Notes: generated by a model from the sequence alone, not told the origin. DNA of 64,000 nucleotides from Phycisphaerales bacterium (GCA_016710275.1 JADJXS010000001.1:496001-560000); one strand, 5' to 3'. Positions 30,175-40,118 are shown, numbered from the stretch's first letter. Numbers and translations: made by a program.

Positions 30175-30975
30175 ATGCACGCGCCGCTGACGATCGCCGA
30201 TCTGTGCGCCGCCGGCCCGTTCCTGCGGCTGCGCTCGTTCCGCACGATTCCAGAGACGGACAGCACAAACGGTGAGTTGCTTCAAGCGGCGGGGGATGAA
30301 GCCGACGGCGCGGTGCTGGCGGCCGAGCATCAGACCGCCGGTCGCGGGCGGTTCGGCCGGCGGTGGAGCGCTCCGCGCGGCGCGGCGATTCTGCTGAGCG
30401 TGCGGGTTCATGAGCCGCGGGATTCGGTGCTGCTGCGGCTGGGTGGGATTCTCGGCGCGGTGGCGGCGGCGGAGGCGGTCGGGCAGGCGACGGGGATTTC
30501 GGCGGCGCTGCGCTGGCCGAACGATCTTGCGCTGGGTGGTCGCAAACTGGGGGGCGTTCTCGCGGAAAGCACGCCATTAGCGCCGAATGGCGCATTTCGC
30601 GCGCTGGTGATCGGGGTCGGGCTGAACGTGTACCAGCAGCGGGGGCATTTTGAGGGGGAATTGGCGCAGAAGGCGACATCCCTCGAGATGGAGAGCACAG
30701 AACCCGTCGATCGGCGACAAATTGCCGCGGCGCTGGTCGCGCGGCTTGACTATTGGCTGGGTCGAACGGCCGGGTCGGGTGATGGGGCGGCGGAGTTGCT
30801 GGGCGCGTGGCGGGGGCGGTGCGCGGAAATCGGACAGCCGGCGACATTCCGCAGCAATGGGCGTGAGATCCGCGGCGAAATACGCGAAATCGGCGCAGCG
30901 GGCGACCTGGTGCTGCGGACGGCGGAGGGGGAGATGGTCCGGCTCGACGCGGCGACGGCGACGCGCGTCTGGTGA
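30175..30975 (+). CDS. birA: Biotin--protein ligase, monofunctional
   Basis: A 266-aa biotin protein ligase. The catalytic signatures are TDSTNGELL, then AEHQTAGRGRFGRRW with SAPRGAAILLS (biotinoyl-AMP loop), LRWPNDL, and RKLGGVLAES with the catalytic Lys. The C-terminal SH3-like domain contains GEIREIGAAGDLVL. There is no N-terminal DNA-binding domain, so it is the short type without the repressor function. It attaches biotin to carboxyltransferase subunits such as AccB. ATG at 30175 fits the family opening; the longer frame upstream overlaps panB and is ignored. Confidence 0.93.
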   Translation: MHAPLTIADLCAAGPFLRLRSFRTIPETDSTNGELLQAAGDEADGAVLAAEHQTAGRGRFGRRWSAPRGAAILLSVRVHEPRDSVLLRLGGILGAVAAAEAVGQATGISAALRWPNDLALGGRKLGGVLAESTPLAPNGAFRALVIGVGLNVYQQRGHFEGELAQKATSLEMESTEPVDRRQIAAALVARLDYWLGRTAGSGDGAAELLGAWRGRCAEIGQPATFRSNGREIRGEIREIGAAGDLVLRTAEGEMVRLDAATATRVW

Positions 30976-30982
30976 GGCCGAT

Positions 30983-32497
30983 TCAGCGGCCGCCGCGGGT
31001 GGGGCGGGCGGGCTGCGGCGGGGTGGGGGCGGGCGAGGGTCGCAGCGCGGCAAGGCGAGCGCGGGCGTCGTCGCGCAGGCGGCCGTAGCGCTGCTCGATT
31101 TCCTTTTCGGTGATTCGGACAAGCGCGGTCGCGCCGGAGTCGATGCGAGCCGGCCAGCCGTCCTCTGCGAGGAAGATTCGCGCTGCGCCGGCGTCGTCGG
31201 CGTAGGCCTCGCGGATTGCGAAGGCGGGGGCGTTTCGGCCGGCGGCGTCGGGGATCGGCTGCGGGCCGAGGGGGCGAATGACGTGCGTCAGCAGGGCGCG
31301 GGTGGGCGGATCGTAGACGGCGAAGGCGATTTCCTCGGCGGGGTCGGCGGGCAGCAGCATCGGCAGGGTCTGTGCCCAGGCGCTGCCCAGGTAGGTGGGG
31401 CCGGCGCGGACGGGTTCGCGCGGCTCGGGGAATTTCACGTCGATCGAGGTGCGCGAGCTGGCGAAGAGCAGGTCGTCTTCGCGGATCACCTGCTCGATGG
31501 AGGTCACGGCCTGTTGCGCGGGCGCTCCGACGGCGGGGATCGGGGTGGTGGCAATCTCGATCAGCTCGCTGCGGTGGTCGAGGCTGGCGAACCAGTCGGC
31601 GCGAACTTCGGTCGCGCCGCCGTTTTCGTCGAAGCGCCATTCGCGCTGCTGGACGCGCAGCCCCTGCTTGACGTTTCCGCCGGCGGCGGGATCGTCGAGC
31701 GAGCGGCGTTCGACGGCGATGCGGCGGGTGAGGTAGCCGGCGGGTCGCCCGTTCTCGCGAATTTCGTAGGAGGCGCCGGGTTCGGGCCAGCGGCGGCCGG
31801 TGGCCGCGTCGGCGATCCGGGTGCGGGCCTGGGTTCCGCGGGCCATGGCGGCGTCGAGCGCTTTTCGGCGTTCGACGGAGTAGCGGATTCGCAGGCCGCT
31901 GAGCAGGGGGTCGAGCGGGCCGGCTGCGGCGGCCGCGGTCGCGGCGGGGTTTTGGGGGGCGTCGGCAGCGGGCGCGGCGGCGTCCAGCACGCCGGAGTAC
32001 ACGAGCATCAGCATGGTGCCGGGTTCGAACTCGATGCAGAGATAGATGGAGCGGAAGCGCATGTCGGAATCGGCGACTTCGATTTCGACTTCGATGGCGG
32101 GGAAGCCGTCGATCTCGCGCCGCTGGGAGCGGACGGCGCGGGTGTCGGGCACGCGCAGCAGGTCGGCCTGAAATCGCTCCATCCAGCGCGGGAAGGGGGT
32201 GACGCCGGGGGTGCGATACTGGACGATCTGGAGCGAGGCGCGCTGGGAGAGGGAGCGTCCGCGGCACAGGCCCAGGCCGTCGCCGGGGGCGACGAAGCGC
32301 GTGCGGTCATAGGTCCAGCCGCCGGGGAGCGCGATCTCGAAGCCGAAGCTCGGCTCGGCGTACAGCAGCTCCGTCGGTTCGGTCTGCGCCGCGGGTTCGG
32401 GGTTGGCGGGCGCGACGGCCGGCTGGGCGAAAGCGGCGGGTGCGAGCAGCCCGAGCAGAGCGGCCAGGGTCGCGGAAAGGGGGAGCCACGGGCGCAT
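30983..32497 (-). CDS. Exported hypothetical protein, 504 aa
   Basis: A clear signal peptide (LPLSATLAALLGLLAPAAFA) ends near residue 24. No domain recognised. The following ~120 residues (FGFEIALPGGWTYD, then FPAIEVEIEVADSDMRFRSI) look like the PsbP- or Mog1-like beta sheets used in many small exported proteins. The rest has several beta strands and a Pro-rich Arg tail. An Ala/Pro-rich linker lies around residue 175. It starts 22 bp after the rseP stop on the same strand, so it belongs to the same transcript and probably acts outside the membrane. It converges on birA with 7 bp between the stops. Confidence 0.7.
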   Translation of the reverse strand: MRPWLPLSATLAALLGLLAPAAFAQPAVAPANPEPAAQTEPTELLYAEPSFGFEIALPGGWTYDRTRFVAPGDGLGLCRGRSLSQRASLQIVQYRTPGVTPFPRWMERFQADLLRVPDTRAVRSQRREIDGFPAIEVEIEVADSDMRFRSIYLCIEFEPGTMLMLVYSGVLDAAAPAADAPQNPAATAAAAAGPLDPLLSGLRIRYSVERRKALDAAMARGTQARTRIADAATGRRWPEPGASYEIRENGRPAGYLTRRIAVERRSLDDPAAGGNVKQGLRVQQREWRFDENGGATEVRADWFASLDHRSELIEIATTPIPAVGAPAQQAVTSIEQVIREDDLLFASSRTSIDVKFPEPREPVRAGPTYLGSAWAQTLPMLLPADPAEEIAFAVYDPPTRALLTHVIRPLGPQPIPDAAGRNAPAFAIREAYADDAGAARIFLAEDGWPARIDSGATALVRITEKEIEQRYGRLRDDARARLAALRPSPAPTPPQPARPTRGGR

Positions 32498-32519
32498 CGT
32501 TGACCTTTCGGGGCGGGGG

Positions 32520-34757
32520 TCAGAGCAGCCGCGAGATGTCCTGAACCAGCACGAAGACGGTGACCACGCCGATGACGGCCAGCCCGATCATGGTGGTGAT
32601 GGCCTGCGACTTGAGGGTCAGCGGCTTTCCGCGGATTTTTTCGAGGATGAGGAACATCATCAGGCCGCCGTCGAGCACGGGCAGCGGCAGGAAGTTGATC
32701 ACGGCGAGATTCGCGGAGAGGAAGGCCAGGAAGAAGAGCAGTTGCGCCAGCCCGGTCTTGGACATGGCGTAGGCGATCTGCACGATGCCGATCGGGCCGC
32801 TGAGGTTCTTGGTCGGCGCTTCCTTTGCGGTCGAGACGCGCTTCATGGTGGAGAAGATCTGGCGCAGGACATAGGTGGTGTAGCCGATGCCCTTCTGCAG
32901 CGCGAGGATCGGGTTGCCGCCGGCGGAGACTGTTTCGAGCAGCACGTCCAGCGGGAGGCCGTATTCGAAGCGCACGTCGAGCTGCCACGGATCGGCGTTC
33001 TGGGCGGTGACTTCGATGCTGACGGTGGAGGGCTTGTCGTCGCCCGGGCGGGCGTAGCGCAGCTCGACGGTCTTGCCGATGTTCTCCTCGAGCAGTGCCC
33101 GCACGGCCGCGGGCAGCGGGAGCGGCATGAGCCGGGCGACGCCCTTGACGGCCGCGGCCTGCTTGCCGTTGATGGCGAGAATCTGCACGTCGGGGGGCAG
33201 CTTCGCGGCGTCCAGCACGGATGCCGGCACGCTCAGCGGCGCCTGGGCCTCGTCCGAGCCGCTGCGGAAGCGGACGGTGACGGTGCGGCCGGCCGCGGTG
33301 CGCAGGGCGTCGATCAGTTCGAACCAGGTGGGTGTGGGGCGGGCGTCGATGCTGAGGATTTCCGCGCCGCGGGGCAGGTTCAATGCGGCCGCGGGTGAGC
33401 CGTTCCGCACGTCGGCGATGATGCAGCGCTGCCACTCGTGTGCGAAGCCGACTCCGATCTGGGTTCGCTGTCCTCCCAGCAGGTTGGTCGGGGAATTCGG
33501 TGTGATCTTTGACTCGAAGCGCTCGTCGCCGCGCTGCACGACGACGCGCAGGGTTGTGCCGGCGTCGGCCGCGAGGCTGCGGCGGATGTCGCTCTCCTTG
33601 GGGTTGGAGATGGTTCCCCACTCGGTGACGACGTCCCCGGGGAGAAGGCCGGCGGCGGCCGCGGGCGAACCCTCGACCACGGCGGCGAGCAGCGTGCGCG
33701 GGATCAGTCCCAGCAGGTCGCAGCGATCGACCGGCGCAGTGGGCTCTCCCGAGAGATCGCGCTGCACGAGCGCGGGTACGGCGCGGTGCTGAATCTCAAT
33801 CGTCTCGGTGCGTCCTTCGGTGGTGCGATCGACGGTCAGGGTGACGAGCCGCCCGGCGGCGGAGGTCACGGCGTCGAGCACCTGGTGGCCCTCAGAGACG
33901 GGCCGGCCGTCCACGGCGCGGATGACGTCCCCGGCCTGGAGGACGGGTCCGAACATGGCGGGGCTTTCGCGGGCGATGCGCGTGCCCATGGCGGCCATGA
34001 CGCCGAGGGACGGTTCGCCGAAGCGCGGGTCGATTTCGGGGGTGACGGTGAAGTCGAGCAGCTTGCCGGCGCGTTCGACCCTGATGCGCAGGTCGCCTTC
34101 GGCGAGGACGGTGGCGACGTGCAGCTCGCCGAAGCTGTCCGGCCGGCGGCCGTCGATCTCGACGACGCGGTCGCCGCCCAGCAGCCCGGCGCGCGCCGCG
34201 GGGCGGGCCGGCTCGACCGCGCCGATTTTGGGGGCGGGGAGCTGCAGGCCGACCATGAACACCAGCATCAGCAGGAAGATGGCGAACAGGAAGTTGAAGA
34301 TCACGCCCGCCGATGCGACGATCATCCGCGCTCCGACCGGGCGGTTGGTGAAGGCGCGCGGGTCGGTGCCCATCGTCAGCTCGCCGGTCTTCTCATCGAC
34401 GATGAAGTCTTCCTGGCCGAGCATTTTGACGTAGCCGCCGAGGGGCAGCAGCTTGAAGCAGTAGTCGGTCTCGCCGAAGCGGCGCTGGGCGAGCTCGTCG
34501 GCGGTGTATTCGCGCGCCCGGCCGAGCGTCAGCCCCTCGCCTCGTCGCCAGCCGAAGAGGCGCGGGCCGAAGCCGATGGCGAAGCGGTCGACGCGCACGC
34601 CGACCCACTTGGCGGCGAGGAAGTGCCCCAGTTCGTGGACGAAGATGATCAGCGTGAAGCCGATCACGATCTGGGCGATGATCCACGTTCCCGCGAGGGC
34701 CGACAGGATCGCGTCCAGCGCCCCGGCGGCCAGCGGCAACGGCGTCAATTCCGGCAT
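32520..34757 (-). CDS. rseP: Site-2 protease RseP with multiple PDZ domains
   Basis: A 745-aa intramembrane metalloprotease. HELGH (41-45) lies in the first membrane helix, and the second metal motif NFLPLPVLDGG has its Asp at ~696 in a C-terminal helix. Between them, four and perhaps five PDZ-like modules can be seen (PARAGLLGGDRVVEIDG-like, VLQAGDVIRAVDGRPV, GLLPGDVVTEWG, NLPRGAEILSIDARP, and a weaker QILAINGKQA), against two in E. coli RseP (about 450 aa). Site-2 proteases cleave membrane-bound anti-sigma factors and signal peptides. The ATG overlaps the end of dxr by 13 bases, a common gene pairing. Confidence 0.95.
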   Translation of the reverse strand: MPELTPLPLAAGALDAILSALAGTWIIAQIVIGFTLIIFVHELGHFLAAKWVGVRVDRFAIGFGPRLFGWRRGEGLTLGRAREYTADELAQRRFGETDYCFKLLPLGGYVKMLGQEDFIVDEKTGELTMGTDPRAFTNRPVGARMIVASAGVIFNFLFAIFLLMLVFMVGLQLPAPKIGAVEPARPAARAGLLGGDRVVEIDGRRPDSFGELHVATVLAEGDLRIRVERAGKLLDFTVTPEIDPRFGEPSLGVMAAMGTRIARESPAMFGPVLQAGDVIRAVDGRPVSEGHQVLDAVTSAAGRLVTLTVDRTTEGRTETIEIQHRAVPALVQRDLSGEPTAPVDRCDLLGLIPRTLLAAVVEGSPAAAAGLLPGDVVTEWGTISNPKESDIRRSLAADAGTTLRVVVQRGDERFESKITPNSPTNLLGGQRTQIGVGFAHEWQRCIIADVRNGSPAAALNLPRGAEILSIDARPTPTWFELIDALRTAAGRTVTVRFRSGSDEAQAPLSVPASVLDAAKLPPDVQILAINGKQAAAVKGVARLMPLPLPAAVRALLEENIGKTVELRYARPGDDKPSTVSIEVTAQNADPWQLDVRFEYGLPLDVLLETVSAGGNPILALQKGIGYTTYVLRQIFSTMKRVSTAKEAPTKNLSGPIGIVQIAYAMSKTGLAQLLFFLAFLSANLAVINFLPLPVLDGGLMMFLILEKIRGKPLTLKSQAITTMIGLAVIGVVTVFVLVQDISRLL

Positions 34758-35917
34758 CCCTGCAGCTCCTGCCGCGCCCAGCGGTCCGCGGCGAACAGTT
34801 GTTCCAGCGTCGGTGATTCGATTGATGCGTGTCGGGCCAGTACGCGCGCGGTCAGCCGGGCGATTTCGCCGAAGCGGATCCGCCCGGCGCGGAACAGCTC
34901 GACGGCCACCTCGTTGGCGGCGTTGAGCACGGCGCCGCAGGTTCCGCCGCGCCGCGCGGCGTCGAAGCCGAGCGCGAGTGCGGGGAAGCGCTGCGCGTCG
35001 GCCGGCTCGAAGTTCAGCGAGCGCGCCGTGTTCCAGGAGAGCGTCGTCGCGACGCCGGCGACGCGCGCGGGGTAGGTCAGCGCGTACTGGATCGGCGTTT
35101 TCATGTCCGGCGCGCCGAGCTGCGCCACGATCGAGCCGTCCACGAACTCGACCATCGAGTGCACGATCGACTCGGGGTGCACGAGCACCTCGATGCGCTC
35201 GACGGGCATGTCGAAGAGCCAGCGTGCTTCGACGATTTCGAGCGCCTTGTTCATCATTGTAGCGCTGTCGATGGTGATTTTCGGTCCCATTGACCAGGTC
35301 GGGTGGGCCAGCGCCTCATCGACGGTTGCGGCGTCGATCCGCGCGGCGCTCCAGGTGCGGAAGGGTCCGCCGCTGGCGGTCAGGTAGAGGCGGCGGACCT
35401 CGGCGTGCGTGCCGCTGTGCAGGCATTGAAAGATCGCCGAGTGCTCACTGTCGACCGGCAGGAGCGCCGCTCCGCGCTCGCGGGCCAGCGGCATCAGGAT
35501 GCTGCCGGCGATGACCAGGGATTCCTTGTTGGCCAGGCCGATGTCCATGCCGCGCTCGACGGCCCGCAGCGTGGCGGGCAGGCCCGCGGCGCCGACGATG
35601 GCGGAGAGCGTGTAATCGGCGTCGGCGGCGTCGCGTGCGCGGTCGACCAGTTCGATCAGGCCGTCGGAACCGGCGAGCACGTTCGTGCCGGTCGGCAGGG
35701 CGGCTCGCAGCCGGTCGTAGTGGGATTCGTCGCCGATGGCGACATATTCGGCGGCGGTTTCATGGGCCTGGCGGGCCAGTGCCTCCCAACCGCTCCCGGC
35801 GGCCAATCCGACGACGCGCACCTGCCCGTTCAGCGCGCCGACCACGTCGAGCGTGGAGCGGCCGATGGAGCCGGTGGAGCCGAGAATGACGAGCCGTCGC
35901 GAGCGCACCTGTGACAC
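34745..35917 (-). CDS. dxr: 1-deoxy-D-xylulose 5-phosphate reductoisomerase
   Basis: A ~390-aa Dxr. NADPH-binding opening VILGSTGSIGRSTLDVV; then LANKESLVIAG, PVDSEHSAIFQCL (metal-binding Asp and Glu), LTASGGPFR, HPTWSMGPKITIDSATMMNK and EVLVHPESIVHSMVEF. It converts DXP to MEP in the non-mevalonate isoprenoid pathway. The start is uncertain: GTG at 35917 (GGCGGA four bases upstream) or GTG at 35908. The end overlaps the rseP start by 13 bases, and prolyl oligopeptidase lies 41 bp upstream, suggesting one minus-strand transcript of four genes. Confidence 0.96.
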   Translation of the reverse strand: MSQVRSRRLVILGSTGSIGRSTLDVVGALNGQVRVVGLAAGSGWEALARQAHETAAEYVAIGDESHYDRLRAALPTGTNVLAGSDGLIELVDRARDAADADYTLSAIVGAAGLPATLRAVERGMDIGLANKESLVIAGSILMPLARERGAALLPVDSEHSAIFQCLHSGTHAEVRRLYLTASGGPFRTWSAARIDAATVDEALAHPTWSMGPKITIDSATMMNKALEIVEARWLFDMPVERIEVLVHPESIVHSMVEFVDGSIVAQLGAPDMKTPIQYALTYPARVAGVATTLSWNTARSLNFEPADAQRFPALALGFDAARRGGTCGAVLNAANEVAVELFRAGRIRFGEIARLTARVLARHASIESPTLEQLFAADRWARQELQGCRN

Positions 35918-35958
35918 TATATCCGCCGCTTTCGGGGCCGGACAGCGTGCATCGCGGG

Positions 35959-38124
35959 CTATCGGGCGGCCATACCGGAGACGCTGGCCGGGAGTTTCAT
36001 TTCGAAGACGCGGACGAAGAACGCGAAGCGGTCGGCGGCTTCCTCGATCTGCTTGGCGGTCGGCTTTCCGGCGCCGTGGCCGGCGCGGACTTCGACGCGG
36101 ATGAGGGTCGGCGCGGGTCCGCCCTGTGCGGCTTGCAGTGCGGCGGCGAATTTGAAGCTGTGCCAGGGGACGACGCGGTCGTCGTGATCGCCGGTGGTGA
36201 TGAAGGTGGCGGGGTATTTTGTGCCGGGCTTGAGGTTGTGGAGCGGGCTGTAGGCCTTGAGCACCTCGAACATCTTCGCGTCCTTCGGATCGCCGTAGTC
36301 GCTCTTCCACGCCCAGCCGATCGTGGTCTCGGTGTAGCGGAGCATGTCCATGACGCCGACGGCGGGGAGCACTGCGCCGAAGAGGTCGGGGCGCTGGGTC
36401 ATGCAGGCGCCGACCAGCAGGCCGCCGTTGCTGCCGCCGAGGATGGCGAGGCGGGCGGGGTTGGTGTAGCGGTGTTCGATCAGCCATTCGGCGCAGCTGA
36501 TGAAGTCGTCGAAGACGTTCTGCTTGTTGGCGAGTCGGCCGGCGTCGTGCCACTCCTTGCCGTATTCACCGCCGCCGCGGATGTTGGCCACGGCGTAGAC
36601 GCCGCCCATTTCCATCCACATGGCGTTTGATACGCTGAAGGAGGGGGTGATCGAGACGTTGAACCCGCCGTATCCGTAGAGGATGACGGGGTTGTTGCCG
36701 TCGAGCTTGGCGCCGCGCTTGTGCGTGAGGAACATCGGGACGCGGGCGCCGTCCTTCGCGTCGACGAACACCTGTGTGGTTTCGTAGAGGGCGGGGTCGA
36801 AATCGACCTTGGGCTGCTTGAAGATGGTCGAGGCGTGGGTGGTCATGTCATAGCGGTAGATGGTCGGCGGAGCGGCGAAGCTGGTGTAGCTGTAGAAGGT
36901 CTCGGTTTCGTTGCGCTTGCCGCCGAAACCGCCGGCCGATCCGACGCCCGGCAGCGCGACCTCGCGCAAGGGCTTGCCGGACAAATCAAACATGCGGATC
37001 TGGGTGTGGGCATCCTTGAGGTAGGTGCAGGTGAAGACGCCGCCGACGGTGCTGACGCCCTGCAGCACCTGCTCGCTCTGGGGGATGATTTCCTTCCACG
37101 CGGAGCGCTCCGGCTTGCGCGTGTCGATCGCGATGACGCGGCCGCGCGGCGCGTCGAGGTCGGTTTCGAACCAGAAGACGGGACCGTCGTTGTCGATCAG
37201 GGAGTATTGCGCGTCGAAGTCATCGAGCAGCTTCACGACCTGGCCGGCCGGGTCGAGCAGATCGCGGTAGTAGACGCGGTTCTTTCGCTCGGTGCCCTGC
37301 CAGACGTTGATGATGAGGTAGCGCCCGTCATCGGTCACTGCTGAACCGAATCCCCATTCCTTCTGGTCGGGGCGGTCGTAGATCAGCAGGTCTTCGCTTT
37401 GGGGCGTGCCGAGCTTGTGGAAGTAAAGCTTGTGGTAGTAGTTCGCTGCGGCGAGCTGGTTGCCCTTGGGCTCGTCGTAGCGGCTGTAGAAGAAGCCGCT
37501 GCCGTCCTTGACCCAGGCCGTGCCGCTGAATTTCACCCAGCGAATTTCGTCGGCGTGGTCCTTGCCGGTGGCCACGTCGCGGACGCGGTAGGTCACCCAG
37601 TCCGAACCGCCCTCGGACAGCCCATAGGCCATCAAGCGGCCGTCGTCGGTGATGCTCAGGCCGGAGAGGGCGATTGTGCCGTCCTTCGAGAGCGTGTTCG
37701 GATCGAGCAGCTCGCGCGGCGCGCCGGCGAGCGAGTCGGTCACGAAGAGGACCGATTGGTTCTGCAGGCCGTTGTTGCGGCTGTAGAAGTAGCGCTCGCC
37801 GCGCTTGTAGGGCATGCCGAAGCGCTCGTAGTCCCAGATTTTCGTGAGGCGGGCCTGGATTTGCGCCCGCTCGGGAACCGCTGCGAGGAATGCCTGCGTC
37901 ACGGCGTTCTGCTTTGCGACCCACTCGGCGACTTCGGGTGCGTCCAGCTCCTCGAGCCAGCGGTAGGGGTCGGGGACGGCCTGGCCGTGGTAGGTGTCGA
38001 CGGTGTCGGTGCGGCGCGTCTCGGGGTAGCGGATCGGCTCGGGGGTCTGGGCCGACAGCGGGGCTGAGCAGAGCGCGGCCAGGATGCCGACGCCGACGAA
38101 TGCACGGGGGAGGCGGTAAGTCAC
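35959..38124 (-). CDS. Prolyl oligopeptidase (S9A), exported
   Basis: A 721-aa serine peptidase. The GTG at 38124 is chosen because GGAGAT precedes it and it opens a signal peptide (RAFVGVGILAALCSAPLSAQ); an ATG ten codons upstream lacks this. The N-terminal part has the family opening VDTYHGQAVPDPYRWLE and then the beta-propeller. The hydrolase domain has GYGGFNVSITPSFS, ANIRGGGEYGKEWH, the nucleophile in GGSNGGLL (Ser ~565), the Asp in GDHDDRVVPWHSFK and the His in AGHGAGKP (~683). It cuts short peptides after proline in the periplasm or outside. First gene of the set with dxr, rseP and the exported protein. Confidence 0.95.
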   Translation of the reverse strand: MTYRLPRAFVGVGILAALCSAPLSAQTPEPIRYPETRRTDTVDTYHGQAVPDPYRWLEELDAPEVAEWVAKQNAVTQAFLAAVPERAQIQARLTKIWDYERFGMPYKRGERYFYSRNNGLQNQSVLFVTDSLAGAPRELLDPNTLSKDGTIALSGLSITDDGRLMAYGLSEGGSDWVTYRVRDVATGKDHADEIRWVKFSGTAWVKDGSGFFYSRYDEPKGNQLAAANYYHKLYFHKLGTPQSEDLLIYDRPDQKEWGFGSAVTDDGRYLIINVWQGTERKNRVYYRDLLDPAGQVVKLLDDFDAQYSLIDNDGPVFWFETDLDAPRGRVIAIDTRKPERSAWKEIIPQSEQVLQGVSTVGGVFTCTYLKDAHTQIRMFDLSGKPLREVALPGVGSAGGFGGKRNETETFYSYTSFAAPPTIYRYDMTTHASTIFKQPKVDFDPALYETTQVFVDAKDGARVPMFLTHKRGAKLDGNNPVILYGYGGFNVSITPSFSVSNAMWMEMGGVYAVANIRGGGEYGKEWHDAGRLANKQNVFDDFISCAEWLIEHRYTNPARLAILGGSNGGLLVGACMTQRPDLFGAVLPAVGVMDMLRYTETTIGWAWKSDYGDPKDAKMFEVLKAYSPLHNLKPGTKYPATFITTGDHDDRVVPWHSFKFAAALQAAQGGPAPTLIRVEVRAGHGAGKPTAKQIEEAADRFAFFVRVFEMKLPASVSGMAAR

Positions 38125-38351
38125 GAGCGAATCTCCGACGAAACGGGGTTGCATGAGGCTGACGAAGATGCGGCCGGGATTCGATGGAACGCCGGTCGGG
38201 ACTTCGGCAGCGCCGACCGGCGGGAAGCGGCCCGGTCGGCGGCGGTTTCTAATGTGGATTATCGCGGGAAACGGGGTGGATGGCCAACGGGGAGTCGTCG
38301 GAAGTCGTCCGATTCGGGCTTGGGAGGGCGGAGAGGGGCGGGCGGGATGGC

Positions 38352-39446
38352 TCAGGAATCGGGGTCGCCGCGCAGGCTGGAGGCGATGGGTGTGGGGGTT
38401 GAAGTGCGGACGACTTCGCGCGCTTCGCGGCTGCGCTGCGGGGCGGCGCTGCCGGGAGCGCTTCCTGCGAAATTCACGCGGCGCGCTTCTTCCCAGTATC
38501 GCCCTTCCACGTGCTCAAATCCGGCCCGCATTACCAGTTCCGCATTCAGGCCGGCAACGAGCGCGATGAAGCCCATCACGAATAACAGGAGGCCGAAGAT
38601 CGGGGCCTTGCCCCAGAATGCGGCCCATGCGTCCGTCCCTGCGGCGGCCGCCGCCGCGGCTTGCGCCCCGGCGAAAAGGAAGCTTGCGATCGCACCAAGC
38701 CAGGTCCACTGCGTGATCTTGCCGTAGAAGTGCAGCGGCTTGGTGCGGTATCGCTGGAGCATGCGGATCAGGATCAGGTCCAGGGCGACCTTGACGATCC
38801 GCCCGTAACCGTACTTGCTGACCCCGGCGGTGCGCGGATGGTGGTTGACCACCATTTCGCAGATGCGCGCCCCGTGCATGGAGGTCAGCACCGGGATGAA
38901 GCGATGCATCTCACCGAACAGCCGGGCGTCGCGGATCATGTGCGTGCGGTACGCCTTGAGCGTGCAGCCGTAGTCGTGCAGCCGCACGCCGGTGACGCTG
39001 CCGATGATGCGATTGGCGATGCGCGAGACGAACGAGCGCAGCCAGTCGTCCTTACGATCCTTGCGCCAGCCGCTGACGACGTCGAAGCCGTCCTCGAGGC
39101 GGTCGGCGAGCCGTTCGATGTCGGCGGGGTCGTTCTGCCCGTCGCCGTCGAGGGGGACGACGATGGGGGCGCGGGCGGCCCAGAAGCCGGCCATCAGGGC
39201 GGCGGTCTGGCCGTAGTTGCGGACGAAGTGAATGACGCGGATGCGCGGGTCGCGGACGGCGAATTCGTCGAGCTTTTCGGCGGATCGGTCGCGGCTGCCG
39301 TCGTTGACGAAGATCAGCTCGAACGATCGCCGCTGTTTCGAGAGCGATTCGAGGAAATGCGGGATGACCCGGCCGAGGCTCTCGGCCTCATTGAACACCG
39401 GTACGACCACCGATACGTCCGGGCCGCCAGCGGCCATGCACGCCAT
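38352..39446 (-). CDS. Family 2 glycosyltransferase, DPM1/ArnC-like, membrane-bound
   Basis: A 364-aa GT2. The GT-A domain shows VSVVVPVFNEAESLG, FVNDGSRDRSAEKL, PLDGDGQNDPADI (the DxD region) and DYGCTLKAYR, ending near residue 235. Two membrane spans follow (WLGAIASFLFAGAQAA and IFGLLLFVMGFIALVAG). This layout is typical of enzymes that move a sugar from a nucleotide donor to polyprenyl phosphate. The C-terminus (SREAREVVRTSTPTP) is polar. ATG at 39446 fits the family; the longer open frame upstream looks non-coding. It is separate from its neighbours on both sides. Confidence 0.9.
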   Translation of the reverse strand: MACMAAGGPDVSVVVPVFNEAESLGRVIPHFLESLSKQRRSFELIFVNDGSRDRSAEKLDEFAVRDPRIRVIHFVRNYGQTAALMAGFWAARAPIVVPLDGDGQNDPADIERLADRLEDGFDVVSGWRKDRKDDWLRSFVSRIANRIIGSVTGVRLHDYGCTLKAYRTHMIRDARLFGEMHRFIPVLTSMHGARICEMVVNHHPRTAGVSKYGYGRIVKVALDLILIRMLQRYRTKPLHFYGKITQWTWLGAIASFLFAGAQAAAAAAAGTDAWAAFWGKAPIFGLLLFVMGFIALVAGLNAELVMRAGFEHVEGRYWEEARRVNFAGSAPGSAAPQRSREAREVVRTSTPTPIASSLRGDPDS

Positions 39447-39643
39447 CCCGAGAGTGCGTTCCGGTCCGGTCCGCCGCGGTCCTGCGGAGCGGAACATCCG
39501 GCCGGTCGGAGGGCGATGATACCCGCAGCGACGCCGCGGCCAAAATCCCGGGATACGGGGGCGGTTTGGAGTGAATCCGCCGGTCGATTTCGGTCGGCCG
39601 GTGCAGGTGACCGATGAGATTCTCATTCAGGAGGAAGTGCCCC

Positions 39644-39910
39644 ATGAGCGCGACCGTACGGACACGACGGCCCAACACGACGAACTCGAACACGAACCGG
39701 AACACCACGAGCGAGGACGCGGCGGTTGCGCCGCTGATCGCGCCGCAGGCGGCGGTCAGCCGGCCGCGCACCCCTGCGGTGCAGATTTCGCATGCGCGGA
39801 TCGAGGAGCGTGCGTACCAGATATTCCTGACGCGCAACGGCGGGCCGGGCGACGCGACGTCGGACTGGCTGCAGGCCGAGCGGGAGTTGCTGGCGGGCTG
39901 CGCCCGATAA
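39644..39910 (+). CDS. DUF2934 protein, 88 aa
   Basis: Short protein; the ATG at 39644 has AGGAGG nine bases upstream, the best ribosome site in the area. Residues ~1-45 are basic and rich in Asn/Thr/Arg (TRRPNTTNSNTNRN), probably disordered. Residues ~50-85 contain the DUF2934 pattern: RIEERAYQIF, then a Gly-rich turn, then DWLQAERELL. The role of this family is unknown; members are small and often sit alone. It diverges from the GT2 gene. Confidence 0.8.
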   Translation: MSATVRTRRPNTTNSNTNRNTTSEDAAVAPLIAPQAAVSRPRTPAVQISHARIEERAYQIFLTRNGGPGDATSDWLQAERELLAGCAR

Positions 39911-40118
39911 TCGGGCGCGGTTCGTTGCGCGGCTCGCGGCGGTGGCGCATCGGCTCTGCTGGGGCCGGCGTGGCGTCGCAGGCGAGTTGAGATCCGCAGC
40001 GTCGGACAGCAGGACGCGGACGGGGCGCGCGTCGATGTGGTGAAACAAAGGCGGCGTCGATTCCCGGATTCGGGGACCGACGCCGCCAGTTGTTTACAAA
40101 TCGATGTCAGTCAGGAAT

